Of a stretch of 64,000 nt of DNA, positions 56,110 through 64,000 are shown piece after piece. A program made the translations under genes and the position numbers. Positions within the stretch are counted from its first letter, which is position 1. Each line of letters starts with the position of its first letter. The stretch spans positions 558,001 to 622,000 of the forward strand of contig NZ_QGNY01000003.1 of NCBI RefSeq assembly GCF_003173575.1, written 5' to 3'. Below the pieces are notes generated by a model. It did not search any database and was not told the DNA's origin. It saw only the letters and a list, made by a program, of their open reading frames with translations. This stretch comes from Pedobacter paludis (GTDB lineage Bacteria > Bacteroidota > Bacteroidia > Sphingobacteriales > Sphingobacteriaceae).

Positions 56110-57891
56110 CTATTTATAGGTGGACATGCTGCTTGGCGATACTTTATTTGCTGGTACAATTATACTTACAATGCCATCAGGATAATTACCTCCCAGAGAG
56201 TAGTGGGTTTTTAAATGCTGAAATTGGAACAGCTCCCTGATATCATTTATTGGTGTGTTATTACCGGTTTTGTCCGATAGTTCAAAAACCATAAATATTC
56301 CTAGCTGGTCATATGAGTTTGTATAGGTCTGCGCCTGAGCTAAGTAATCAGCCTGGATATCTTGCCAGGTAGGTTTTGTTTTGGTCTTCTTGACTTCAAC
56401 CGGGAAGACCAAGCCGTTATCATTATAAGTAACGTCAACTCTCCCGGCCCCAGATTGATTGGCCTCATACAGATATCGGAATCCTGCCCCAGATTGCCGG
56501 AGATTTCTGAAAAGGCTCTCCTGGAAAATGTGCTCGGTCTTGCCCGTAGCCAGTTTTGGGTTGTATAATTCTGGGAAAAATTCTTTTTTTTCCTGCATGC
56601 TCCGTACCACGTAAGCAATCACATTGCTTAGCACGATTGAAAAGGAATTCAACTTCTCTACGGGATACTGCGGTATGAAATTCTCGATAGCCTTGCGCAA
56701 CATCGCAAAAACCTCATCACCCTGGGGAAATCCGGTCATAGAATAGGTCGCATCCTTAGCTGCATAGGCGCTGATCAACCCGGCCAGGGCCAGTGGATCG
56801 TCGTCAGAAATCAAGGAAATATCTGCCTCTATCTGTTGTAAGGGAATGTTCTTATATCGCCTTGCAAGAAAGGCGATGATCTGAACGTTGTCTTTTTTTT
56901 TGTGTATGTTTTGATTTAATGAATCCTGTATTTCTTTCAGGAAACGCTGGTATTCCGGATCTACCTCTTTCTCGATTAACACACCAAGTCTCCCTGATGA
57001 TGCGATCAGATTGCTGGAATAAAGGGGGGAAATCACAGAACTGGTTACCTGTTTGAACTGTTGAAGAATTGTTTGGTCGATAAGACTTCCGTTCACCTGT
57101 ACATTGATCAAATCCTGGTGAAGGGCAAAAACCTCCTTCAACTCTGCGTCGTAATTCCACCATTTGCTTTCCTCATCCAATTTCTTTATGATGTCTACAC
57201 TAAGGCTTAAAACCTGACCCAGGTGTTGGGACAAGCTCAGATTTTCTCCATTACTGAATATTTCGAGTCTCCAGAGTAAGACTAGGCATTCAGCCAATAG
57301 GTTCTGATACTCTTCCTGCTTACCAGAAATCAGGCCCAGGATGAAATCACATGTGGCGGCGAAATAAGCTGCATCTACGCGGTTTTCAACAATACTGCTG
57401 GATTCAGAAAAGAGCGAATGACAGGATTGAAGATCTGCTATGAGACCTGATGATCCATTTTGTGGGATGGCTAGAAAGGCCAAAAGCCCTTTTCTGTATA
57501 AAGCTTCGCTGGAAACATCTGCGTTCAGATGCCTGCTGAGTTGCTCGAAAACCTGGTCAGCGTTTGCACTCGCATCGTAGTGGAGAAACAACAAACGGAG
57601 ACGTGATATTTGTACAAAAGGATCTGCATCATCCTCAATATCCTCGAGCAATATTCCCAGTAAGGTCTGCCGGCTAAGTTTTGAAATGAGTACAAGACTG
57701 CTACAGATCTCAAGCGCACATTGACGGATGTACGCGTTGGTTTCCTGAACGATAATGGATTGCAGAAGTATTTTCAGTACAGGCGGGGTATAGTTCTGGA
57801 AATAGCCTTCGTCAAAAAAGCTATCCAAAAAATCCGATTTCTCAGCCTCGGATAAATTGTCAAAATCTTGATATTGTTTAGGGATGTTCAT
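56110..57891 (-). CDS. Helical-repeat protein with C-terminal PD-(D/E)xK nuclease domain, effector of the SMC operon
   Basis: 593 residues. The first ~430 are helical and HEAT/TPR-like (for example NAYIRQCALEICSSLVLISK, ALYRKGLLAFLAIPQ). The C-terminal ~150 form a nuclease fold: IFQESLFRNLRQSG, then EANQSGAGRVDVTYNDN and LVFPVEVKKTKTK, giving the D...E-x-K signature at about 484-505, followed by QADYLAQAQTYTNSYDQLGI. It overlaps the SMC gene by one base, so it is its partner, most likely the DNA-cutting effector released or activated by the SMC complex. In known Lamassu systems the effector domain tends to sit at the N-terminus; here it is at the C-terminus. Confidence 0.75.
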   Translation of the reverse strand: MNIPKQYQDFDNLSEAEKSDFLDSFFDEGYFQNYTPPVLKILLQSIIVQETNAYIRQCALEICSSLVLISKLSRQTLLGILLEDIEDDADPFVQISRLRLLFLHYDASANADQVFEQLSRHLNADVSSEALYRKGLLAFLAIPQNGSSGLIADLQSCHSLFSESSSIVENRVDAAYFAATCDFILGLISGKQEEYQNLLAECLVLLWRLEIFSNGENLSLSQHLGQVLSLSVDIIKKLDEESKWWNYDAELKEVFALHQDLINVQVNGSLIDQTILQQFKQVTSSVISPLYSSNLIASSGRLGVLIEKEVDPEYQRFLKEIQDSLNQNIHKKKDNVQIIAFLARRYKNIPLQQIEADISLISDDDPLALAGLISAYAAKDATYSMTGFPQGDEVFAMLRKAIENFIPQYPVEKLNSFSIVLSNVIAYVVRSMQEKKEFFPELYNPKLATGKTEHIFQESLFRNLRQSGAGFRYLYEANQSGAGRVDVTYNDNGLVFPVEVKKTKTKPTWQDIQADYLAQAQTYTNSYDQLGIFMVFELSDKTGNNTPINDIRELFQFQHLKTHYSLGGNYPDGIVSIIVPANKVSPSSMSTYK

Positions 57892-59978
57892 TAAAAGACA
57901 AATTGACCACTTTCTCTAACTTCAATTTTTTCGGCAGAGCTTATAATGCTTGTCAGTTCCCTATTTGCAGTTCCCACCATCACCTGTACCTGCTCGCCAA
58001 ACTTTTCTTCGATATGCAATAAGGTTTTCTTCAAACCCTCCACGAAGTGGATATCGGCCTCTTCCTTCGTTGGAGAATCCAGGATAATCAGTCTGGGATG
58101 CCTTCCCAAACCTTTCTCCAGATCCAGTTCGATGAGGCTCAGATATAAAGCCAGTTTTGCCCTTAACTGTTCGCCCTCAGAAATGTCGTTGAAATTATTT
58201 ACCACATTTCCCTGGTGGTAGTGGATGACGAAGTTGTCCGGATTGATCACGACCCTGGTGTAATTGGAAAGTCCTAACGAATGTAGCTGGCTGAGCATGA
58301 TTGCCTCAAGTTCGGACAGGGTGGCCTGTCCCAGTTTCTTTCTGCTCCTGAGCATCAGTTCATGCCCGGTTCTAAGTACTTCAGCCTTTTTTTTCAATTT
58401 ATTGTCCAGCTCCATAGTGGCCTGTTTTTCAGCAATTGCGATCTGATTTTCCGTTTTGATTTTCTGCTCAAGAAGATTTTCGAATTTGCTGAAATAGTCT
58501 CCCTCAGCCGCTGCTATCATTTGGTTTCTATTTCCCTCAGCTGCCTTTATTGATTGGTCTAATTCACTAAGGTCAGTTTCTAATTTTAGCACCTCATTTT
58601 CCAAACGGGCGAAGTTTGTATCATTGATCTTAACCTTTTGTTCGAGGTTGATGAGTGCCTGGTTCTCTTTTTGAGAAAGTAGCTGATTTCGCTCGATCTC
58701 TCCCTTAGCTTCCTTTATTCTCAGTTGCCAAATTTCTGTATCGTTTCCTTCCGCAGTCATCGTATGGTCACAGAGCATGCATATTTTAGACTCCTTCTCG
58801 AGCAAACGCTTGTCCTTATCCACTTCATGATCACAGTGCGGGCATTCGGTGACTTCCAGGTTGTTAAAGAATATACCGGAATCAATATAATCCTGGTATT
58901 CAATAATGAGCTTTCGGAACTTATTGATCTCTCTGGCGCCATGCTGGATTGAATCCTGTTTTTCCTTTATCTCAACTTGAGAAGTATTGAAAGCAGTTTT
59001 CATTTGGTAAAGCCTGTCTTCGCCTTCCAATTTCTCTTGTCTTTTTGTCTCCCTGGATTGCTGATATGAATGTAGGTTTTCTTCGATTTCCTCGATTGCT
59101 TTTTTTTCCGGATTAGTCCTCAATTTAACAATCTGCTCATTTGTGGCGATTAAACCATTTCGCAGTTTTTGTAAATCCTCAACGCTAATCGATTGACTTT
59201 TTTCCTGTTCTGTCTTTAGGCTCCATTCACGTTCTGCCTTTTTGGCTTTTGCCTCCAGTGCATGGATCGAAAAGGTATATTCAAGTCCCAAAAGCATTTG
59301 GAATACCATTGCATGCTGATTACCAATTTCGAGATTCCCATAGTCTTTTGACTGATGGTATATCGAGGAGTAATAGCTTACCCAGGTCAAATCTGCATCA
59401 CTTAAGTTGATACTGGGTTGTGATGCCTGAACTCTTTTAATAGGGTAATAGTCAAACTCTTCGAAAAAAAGTTCCTGCATGAATTCGGCTAAACCGTCTT
59501 TGCTTTTGAATGACTTAATCGGATCTTCACGCTCAATACTGTCAATGGCAGATGCATAAACAGCTGCTTTTAGCTGTGCACCGGTGAGGTTCAATTCGAC
59601 CGAGTAAACCGCATCTTTAATGGAAAATTCAAGCGCTATGTATTTCAACCAGGTCTTTACCAGGGGAGTGAACTTATCCCTGCCCGTCAGCGCAAATCCG
59701 ATAGCCTTGAAAATGGTGGATTTCCCCTTTAGATTATCCGCGACCCACATACTCACCCCACTAAACAGTTGGCGGTCATATCTGAAAGCGTTATCGTCGT
59801 TTTTCTTCCCTTCAAGTATTATCCTCCTCAACAGTAGCCTTTTCTGAGGGGATTCCGGAACACTCTTATTGTAGCCATCATCTTCAAGAAAAAGTATTTC
59901 TTTAACCTCTTCCAGTGAGAAATCCGCTGCATAAATTTCGTGTACATATTTTACAAATTCTTCGAACTTGAAATTCAT
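57891..59978 (-). CDS. SMC/Rad50-like ATPase with zinc-hook-like CxxC pairs (LmuB-like)
   Basis: 695 residues. The N-terminal ATPase half has Walker A DNLKGKSTIF (81-90), with Lys-Gly replacing the usual Gly-x-Gly before Lys-Ser-Thr. Long coiled coils (about 235-370 and 405-560) flank a hook with CPHC (near 378) and CMLC (near 400), able to bind zinc as in Rad50. The C-terminal half has the signature ISEGEQLRAKLALYLSL and Walker B RLIILDSPTKEE. This is the architecture of LmuB in Lamassu and of ABC-three-component ATPases, which sense foreign DNA ends or replication intermediates. It overlaps the upstream gene by four bases and the downstream nuclease gene by one, so the three are translated together. 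Confidence 0.82.
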   Translation of the reverse strand: MNFKFEEFVKYVHEIYAADFSLEEVKEILFLEDDGYNKSVPESPQKRLLLRRIILEGKKNDDNAFRYDRQLFSGVSMWVADNLKGKSTIFKAIGFALTGRDKFTPLVKTWLKYIALEFSIKDAVYSVELNLTGAQLKAAVYASAIDSIEREDPIKSFKSKDGLAEFMQELFFEEFDYYPIKRVQASQPSINLSDADLTWVSYYSSIYHQSKDYGNLEIGNQHAMVFQMLLGLEYTFSIHALEAKAKKAEREWSLKTEQEKSQSISVEDLQKLRNGLIATNEQIVKLRTNPEKKAIEEIEENLHSYQQSRETKRQEKLEGEDRLYQMKTAFNTSQVEIKEKQDSIQHGAREINKFRKLIIEYQDYIDSGIFFNNLEVTECPHCDHEVDKDKRLLEKESKICMLCDHTMTAEGNDTEIWQLRIKEAKGEIERNQLLSQKENQALINLEQKVKINDTNFARLENEVLKLETDLSELDQSIKAAEGNRNQMIAAAEGDYFSKFENLLEQKIKTENQIAIAEKQATMELDNKLKKKAEVLRTGHELMLRSRKKLGQATLSELEAIMLSQLHSLGLSNYTRVVINPDNFVIHYHQGNVVNNFNDISEGEQLRAKLALYLSLIELDLEKGLGRHPRLIILDSPTKEEADIHFVEGLKKTLLHIEEKFGEQVQVMVGTANRELTSIISSAEKIEVRESGQFVF

Positions 59979-60628
59979 AACGCTTCGTTAAATTCTTTGT
60001 TGAACATATTTTTGGCTTCTTCCGCTATATCATGTATATACTGATTGATCATGGCATCCTTATATTGGGTATGCCCATATTGGAGTGCTTTGAGTTCACT
60101 ACCCTTAAGGTCTCCAAAATATTTTTTGATTATCGCACACCTGTCACTGTACCATTTTAGACCTGAAATGGTGTTGAGACCATTTTCAACCTTTTGTTTA
60201 CCAAATGAGGTGAGGAAATATTCTTTGTTATATTGCTTGAGGGAACTGTCGATTTTGCTTTCAAAATCAATAAGTCCGTGGGATTTTAGGAAATTTATGG
60301 TTTTATCCAGGTTCTCCCAAGCACCGTACAAGAATTTCCTCATGTCTATCGTTCTTATTTCAGGCTCATGGGAATCTATTATTTCACCGACCAGCTTTTT
60401 GATTTCAGACCTATCGATCGATGAGTCTTCGTTCATTTTAAGCATCAGTTCATAGCATAGATAACTTGGATAGCGGATCAGAAAATCCAGCTTTTGTACC
60501 TTAACCTCACTTTTAAGTCGGGCTATTACCTTAGGTTTATCGTTATCCTGGAATGGCTCTGAAAAGAAATAAATTATCAATAGGATACGTAGCCTATCCC
60601 TATATTTTTTATTGAGGTTTTCCTCCAT
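59975..60628 (-). CDS. Small partner of the SMC ATPase (LmuC / middle-component-like)
   Basis: 217 residues, soluble and charged, with winged-helix-like stretches (NLDKTINFLKSHGLIDFESK, YFLTSFGKQKVENGL). No catalytic motif. Its size and position as first gene of an overlapping operon with an SMC-like ATPase match the LmuC or middle-component proteins that dock on such ATPases. The assignment rests on context, since these partners are very divergent. ATG 60628 follows an apparently empty stretch holding the operon promoter. Confidence 0.65.
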   Translation of the reverse strand: MEENLNKKYRDRLRILLIIYFFSEPFQDNDKPKVIARLKSEVKVQKLDFLIRYPSYLCYELMLKMNEDSSIDRSEIKKLVGEIIDSHEPEIRTIDMRKFLYGAWENLDKTINFLKSHGLIDFESKIDSSLKQYNKEYFLTSFGKQKVENGLNTISGLKWYSDRCAIIKKYFGDLKGSELKALQYGHTQYKDAMINQYIHDIAEEAKNMFNKEFNEAL

Positions 60629-60998
60629 CGTGGTTTGAGTGCATTAATAATATATCGACCAATATAGGAAGATGGAATCTAATTTAAATAAAAAAATCAA
60701 GCATTTGTATAATGCACAAGATGTGTGCGGTCCAAATCACTGAATCTGTTTGTCCTCTCTGATCTCCACACGCTTTTTAGGGCATTCGGTGATTGGATGC
60801 CTGGGCAAACTAAAGAAAGGTTCGAGGGACTACATGAAATAAGTTATTCGACACATATCTTTATCACTAATAATATTAGCATTTTTGTGTTGTTGAAATA
60901 TAATTTTACCAATTCAAAAATTACGACGCAACAAATGGGTTATCCATTTACCGTTGACAATAGTGAGAATTATAAATTCCGTTACAAAACAAAATCTG
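60629..60998. other. Divergent intergenic region, no gene seen
   Basis: About 370 A+T-rich bases between the SMC operon (-) and the small-gene cluster (+). A short plus-strand ORF (from 60725) overlaps the next gene in another frame and does not look like protein. Both promoters should be here; no clear motif identified. Confidence 0.4.
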
Positions 60999-61253
60999 AT
61001 GACTATGATAAGATCATTCATCTTTAAAGGTTATTTCTGGGGCACGGTCAGCGATGTGGAAATATCGCTCGCACATGGCGCAGGTAGTGATCACTTTCAT
61101 ATCATGGTAGATCGATATTATCACGGATGCGTGTTCAGGCGCAATGGAAAACTTGTTGCTTTTCTCTCAGAAACAACGGCATATTCCAACGATGACGAAA
61201 GAGAAATCATTCAGATCATAGAGGAAAACTTTTACGGGCAGCATTTTGTTTAA
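60999..61253 (+). CDS. Small orphan protein 1 of the pre-SRAP cluster
   Basis: 84 residues from ATG 60999 (MTMIRSFIFKGYFWGTVSDV); ATG 61005 is possible. Beta-rich middle (HFHIMVDRYYHGCVFRRNGK) and a helical end (DDEREIIQIIEENFYGQHF). Not recognised. Nine bases precede the next gene, whose product has the same outline, so the two may be divergent paralogues. Confidence 0.55.
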   Translation: MTMIRSFIFKGYFWGTVSDVEISLAHGAGSDHFHIMVDRYYHGCVFRRNGKLVAFLSETTAYSNDDEREIIQIIEENFYGQHFV

Positions 61254-61261
61254 AAGATACC

Positions 61262-61708
61262 ATGAACAGTTATCACTTCAATATTTACCCTTTTGACTCC
61301 AAACAGGCTCAAGACTGTATTGTGCATTTTGATAGTGGAATCTATCATGTTCATGTGGAGGGAAAGAAGATCGGGGTAATGGTAAAGAATAGAAATGAAG
61401 AATTTGCATTCCAGACCGACGACAAAGAACTTATGCCCCTTTTGGAAGAAATCTCTGGTAACCTGCACGAGCTGCAGAACCGCGCGACCTTCAAGGACAT
61501 ACTTTTAAAGAAATACTCTGAAATTTTATCAGCAGAATTTACCGACCAGGAGACCCTTGCACTTACACTGTCCGATGATACAGATCTGGGCGATTTTGCA
61601 AGCTGCCTTTCAGATGTAATTTATGATGATGTGGAGTTTGATGAACATTTAAATGTTATACTCTCTAATATAAGCGGAGATGAAGTGCGCGATATTCAAA
61701 TAAATTAA
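61262..61708 (+). CDS. Small orphan protein 2 of the pre-SRAP cluster
   Basis: 148 residues. The first ~75 have the same beta-then-helix outline as the previous gene (YHFNIYPFDSKQAQDCIVHF, GKKIGVMVKNRNEEFAF, LMPLLEEISGNL). The last ~60 are acidic (LALTLSDDTDLGDFASCLSD, DDVEFDEHLNVILSNISGDE). No signal or membrane part. Function unknown; acidic tails of this kind can mimic DNA, but nothing proves it here. Confidence 0.6.
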   Translation: MNSYHFNIYPFDSKQAQDCIVHFDSGIYHVHVEGKKIGVMVKNRNEEFAFQTDDKELMPLLEEISGNLHELQNRATFKDILLKKYSEILSAEFTDQETLALTLSDDTDLGDFASCLSDVIYDDVEFDEHLNVILSNISGDEVRDIQIN

Positions 61709-61825
61709 GTCAAATATGCCATTAGCTAAAATACAATTGAAAGCCCTTGTATTATTGGGAGTTAACCAGCATGGCTAAAAGTGTTTTTTACTTACGTCTC
61801 GTTATTTTTTTTATTAATTTTAATG

Positions 61826-62074
61826 ATGCGACCTATTGAGCCACCGTTTGACCTTTTTATTGAATCAAAGATGGTGCGGGTCGTGGAGTATGTAATTGGT
61901 GCTAAACGGGTTTTCCGAGTGGATTATAACGACAGTAAAAAGCCCCTTACAATCACCGTAGCGATAGGGCCCAACAACAAGAAATTTTGGACGTCCATTC
62001 CTGAGGGGAGACAGGCAGAGGCAGTGCAAATTGGCAGATTAATTGCGGATCATATCCGTGATAAACAGATATAG
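61826..62074 (+). CDS. Small orphan protein 3 of the pre-SRAP cluster
   Basis: 82 residues from ATG 61826 (MRPIEPPFDLFIESKMVRVV); the longer frame from GTG 61781 would add a hydrophobic head and is less likely but would make it membrane-anchored. Beta-prone middle (RVFRVDYNDSKKPLTITVAI) and helical end (AEAVQIGRLIADHIRDKQI), again like its two neighbours. Its stop lies three bases before the SRAP ATG, so they are one operon. Confidence 0.55.
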   Translation: MRPIEPPFDLFIESKMVRVVEYVIGAKRVFRVDYNDSKKPLTITVAIGPNNKKFWTSIPEGRQAEAVQIGRLIADHIRDKQI

Positions 62075-62077
62075 AGT

Positions 62078-62902
62078 ATGTGTTATTATAACGGACAAAA
62101 GGTGACCAGATCTGAATTTATCCAATTGAAGCAGTTGGAAAAAGCGGTGAGGAATTATGATTTTTTGAATGTGGAAGTTCATAACGGATTCAATTATCCG
62201 CTATGCGCTATTGCAGTTGCGACCGACGATAAACGCGATTTTGAGCTCATACAGGCGCAATGGGGCTATGTGCCAGGCAAAATGGGAACAGATGAGGCAA
62301 TCGCCTTTAGAAGAAAACTTACCACGCTAAATTTCAAAGGGGAAAATTTGTTCGTCAGTGAAAGTGGAAAGCCATCAATGTGGAGGAATGCTGCAAGAGA
62401 AAATAGGTGCCTGGTGTTCTCGACCGGTATTATAGAATCCCAACATATCCCGAAGCTTGGGAAAAAAGGGCAGGAACTTAAAGCCACGACCAAATATCCA
62501 CATTTGGTTGGTTTAAAAGGCCATGAATATTTTTGGATGCCGGGCTTGTACAGTGATTGGGTAAACCAAGATACTGGAGAGGTGACCAGGACTTTCGCAA
62601 TAGGGATCACACAGGCAAATGAATTAATGAAGCAGGTTCATAATTCCAAATTGCGCATGCCTTGTATTCTTCCCGATAACCTTGCATGGGAATGGCTGAT
62701 GGGAGACCTAACCGATGATAGGATTACTGAAATTGCAATGACCCAAATACCTTCCCGTATGCTGGAGGAGTGTACGATTGGTGCCGAATACAGGCTTGAT
62801 GGAATTATAAACAAACAGCAATATGATGAACTCCCTAGAATAAAGCAAGAATCCATCGACAGCGAAATATTAGATTTTGATCATTGGCCAAAAGAGATTT
62901 AG
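62078..62902 (+). CDS. SRAP-domain protein (YedK/HMCES-like)
   Basis: 274 residues. It opens MCYYNGQKVTR: Cys2, exposed after Met removal, is the residue that cross-links to abasic sites in single-stranded DNA. Other family marks are QAQWGYVPGKMG, TLNFKGENLF with the Asn region, NRCLVFSTGIIESQ in place of the usual RCLvpadGFYEW (Glu kept), GLYSDW, and VHNSKLRMPCILP with the catalytic His. It is an intact protein, in contrast to the decayed copy at 5676. The upstream spacing of three bases links it to the small orphan genes. Its cellular role would be shielding of abasic sites during replication. Confidence 0.88.
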   Translation: MCYYNGQKVTRSEFIQLKQLEKAVRNYDFLNVEVHNGFNYPLCAIAVATDDKRDFELIQAQWGYVPGKMGTDEAIAFRRKLTTLNFKGENLFVSESGKPSMWRNAARENRCLVFSTGIIESQHIPKLGKKGQELKATTKYPHLVGLKGHEYFWMPGLYSDWVNQDTGEVTRTFAIGITQANELMKQVHNSKLRMPCILPDNLAWEWLMGDLTDDRITEIAMTQIPSRMLEECTIGAEYRLDGIINKQQYDELPRIKQESIDSEILDFDHWPKEI

Positions 62903-62941
62903 GTCACCATTTTTCTTTAAATACAGATATATTTTTTGCCT

Positions 62942-64000
62942 ATGAAACTGCAGCGCCTGATATCGATCTTGATCTTTTCCAGCTTATTGTTCCTGTCATT
63001 CAGCAGTAAGCAGCGGCATTTCATTCACAACGATAATCCACTACACAGCCATATTGATTCATTAATTGATGAAAAAGTGCGTGCCTACTATAAAGATTCG
63101 CGAGCTGTGGGACTTTCTATTGTGGTAATCTTGCGTGGACAGTTTTTTTATTACAATTATGGAGAGATCCGAAATGGTAGTGGCATACTTCCCAAATCAA
63201 ATACGATATATGAGATCGGATCGGTAACGAAAACATTCACCGGAATTCTCCTTGCTCACGCCCTGCTGGACCATAAGGTCGGACTGGATGACGACATACG
63301 TAAATACCTGCCTGGAAAATTTCCAAACCTTGTATACCAAAATGTCCCGATAACGATCAGGCACCTCGCCAACCATACGTCTGGAATCACCAGAATTTTC
63401 CCAAATGCCTGGGAACGTCCCGGATACGAAGATGCTGACCCGCTGAAAGGGTATGGAAGGGAAGGGTTGTACCAAGGGTTGCGCCAAATGAAGTTGGCTG
63501 CAATACCAGGTGAAAAATATGGTTATTCTAATATGGCTGTAGCACTATTAGGATATATTCTGGAAGATATTTATGGTAAATCCTATTCTACCCAGGTTGA
63601 CAGACAAATTTTAAAGCCCTTGAGAATGACCCATACGGTAACAGATCTTCACCTCTTATCTGCAAAAGCTGTAGCAGTTCCGCATGATGATGCGAAAAAG
63701 GTGGTACCATTTTGGACATTATCCGGTGTTCCAGCAATGGGCACGCTGGGCTCTTGCACCTCTGACCTAGCCCGCTATATTGCAGCAAATAATACAGAGA
63801 AAGATCCTGCCATTCGCTTGTCACACCAGCCAACTTTTGGTACGACGCAAGAGGGAATGGGTCTCAATTGGTTCCTACATGAAATAGATGGTCAGCGTAA
63901 CGTTGAGCATAGCGGCGGTACAGGTGGTTCACGTAGTTCTCTACAATGTTACCCTAGCTTAAATTCAGGGTTTGCTATACTAACTAATAGCTTGGCCAAC
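62942..64000 (+). CDS. Class C beta-lactamase-fold serine hydrolase, 3' end outside window
   Basis: The frame is open from ATG 62942 to the window edge (353 codons visible). A signal segment (LISILIFSSLLFLSFSS) is followed by the three motifs of the family: SVTK (the SxxK nucleophile, in IGSVTKTFTGILLAH), YSN (in KYGYSNMAVALLG) and HSGGTGG in place of KTG. The build matches class C beta-lactamases, DD-peptidases and esterases of Pfam Beta-lactamase type; most Bacteroidetes members are not antibiotic-resistance enzymes. The gene is 39 bases after the SRAP stop but seems functionally separate. Confidence 0.88.
   Translation, partial: MKLQRLISILIFSSLLFLSFSSKQRHFIHNDNPLHSHIDSLIDEKVRAYYKDSRAVGLSIVVILRGQFFYYNYGEIRNGSGILPKSNTIYEIGSVTKTFTGILLAHALLDHKVGLDDDIRKYLPGKFPNLVYQNVPITIRHLANHTSGITRIFPNAWERPGYEDADPLKGYGREGLYQGLRQMKLAAIPGEKYGYSNMAVALLGYILEDIYGKSYSTQVDRQILKPLRMTHTVTDLHLLSAKAVAVPHDDAKKVVPFWTLSGVPAMGTLGSCTSDLARYIAANNTEKDPAIRLSHQPTFGTTQEGMGLNWFLHEIDGQRNVEHSGGTGGSRSSLQCYPSLNSGFAILTNSLAN

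Noticed and set aside
60725..61027. Plus-strand 100-codon ORF before the small-gene cluster
   Set aside because: Its composition is unlike protein, it overlaps the better gene at 60999 in another frame, and it has no ribosome-binding site.
1..64000. CRISPR arrays, rRNA genes and complete insertion sequences
   Set aside because: No regularly spaced repeats, no rRNA-like stretch and no transposase motif were seen. The only short repeats are those listed.
62942..64000. Antibiotic-resistance beta-lactamase
   Set aside because: The SVTK, YSN and HSGGTGG motifs fit the broad serine hydrolase family; nothing points to a true AmpC enzyme.

Overview
The window reads as chromosomal DNA from a Bacteroidetes bacterium, most likely of the Sphingobacteriaceae type (Pedobacter/Mucilaginibacter-like). 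The reasons are a SusC/SusD pair with an N-terminal STN domain, an ECF sigma factor and FecR anti-sigma factor, Bacteroidetes YD/RHS proteins with a DUF6443-like head, a DUF1896-like gene beside a giant methylase-helicase, weak Shine-Dalgarno signals and moderate GC. The genus is an inference; no rRNA or tRNA gene was seen. No complete IS element and no CRISPR array was found.

Layout. 1-1523 (-): the 5' part of a membrane hybrid histidine kinase that runs off the left edge. 2351-5635 (+): a nuclease-STAND NTPase of Avs-like build, probably anti-phage. 5676-8085 (-): umuD, umuC and a decayed SRAP (YedK-like) gene, coupled as an SOS operon. 8453-14449 (+): DUF1896-like gene plus a 1833-residue methyltransferase-helicase, typical of Bacteroidetes integrative elements, closed by a strong terminator. 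14.6-16.6 kb: small and broken genes and an AraC regulator. 16960-21240 (+): a four-gene operon made of a flavoprotein fused to a GT-C-like membrane domain, a TlpA-like lipoprotein and two paralogous small secreted peptides with a conserved Cys pair. I consider this the best candidate for an undescribed system.

21345-33683 (-): a nutrient-uptake operon reading SusC, SusD, thioredoxin-like protein, GH2 glycosidase, aldose epimerase and S9 peptidase. It is preceded by FecR (33905-35035). Its probable ECF sigma factor lies 2.6 kb further up (37639-38277). The two regulators are separated by a small cargo island (S24 peptidase-like protein and two orphan genes) bracketed by inverted copies of a roughly 16-bp motif. 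An Lrp/AsnC regulator follows.

40283-49695 (+): a secreted polymorphic-toxin locus. It holds an outer-membrane-like protein, two YD/RHS shell proteins, the second ending in an HELFH zinc-metallopeptidase tip, and a lipoprotein that is the candidate immunity factor; a terminator closes it. 49982-51889 (-): a four-helix membrane protein. 52.0-52.8 kb: decayed sequence.

52822-60628 is a defence-like island: a DUF4062-like plus Schlafen-AlbA_2 pair (+), an Mrr-like nuclease (-), and an overlapping three-gene SMC ATPase/nuclease operon (-) of Lamassu or ABC-three-component type. 60999-62902 (+) holds three small orphan genes and an intact SRAP gene. 62942 to the right edge is a class-C beta-lactamase-fold serine hydrolase, cut by the window. 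All family assignments rest on motifs read by eye.
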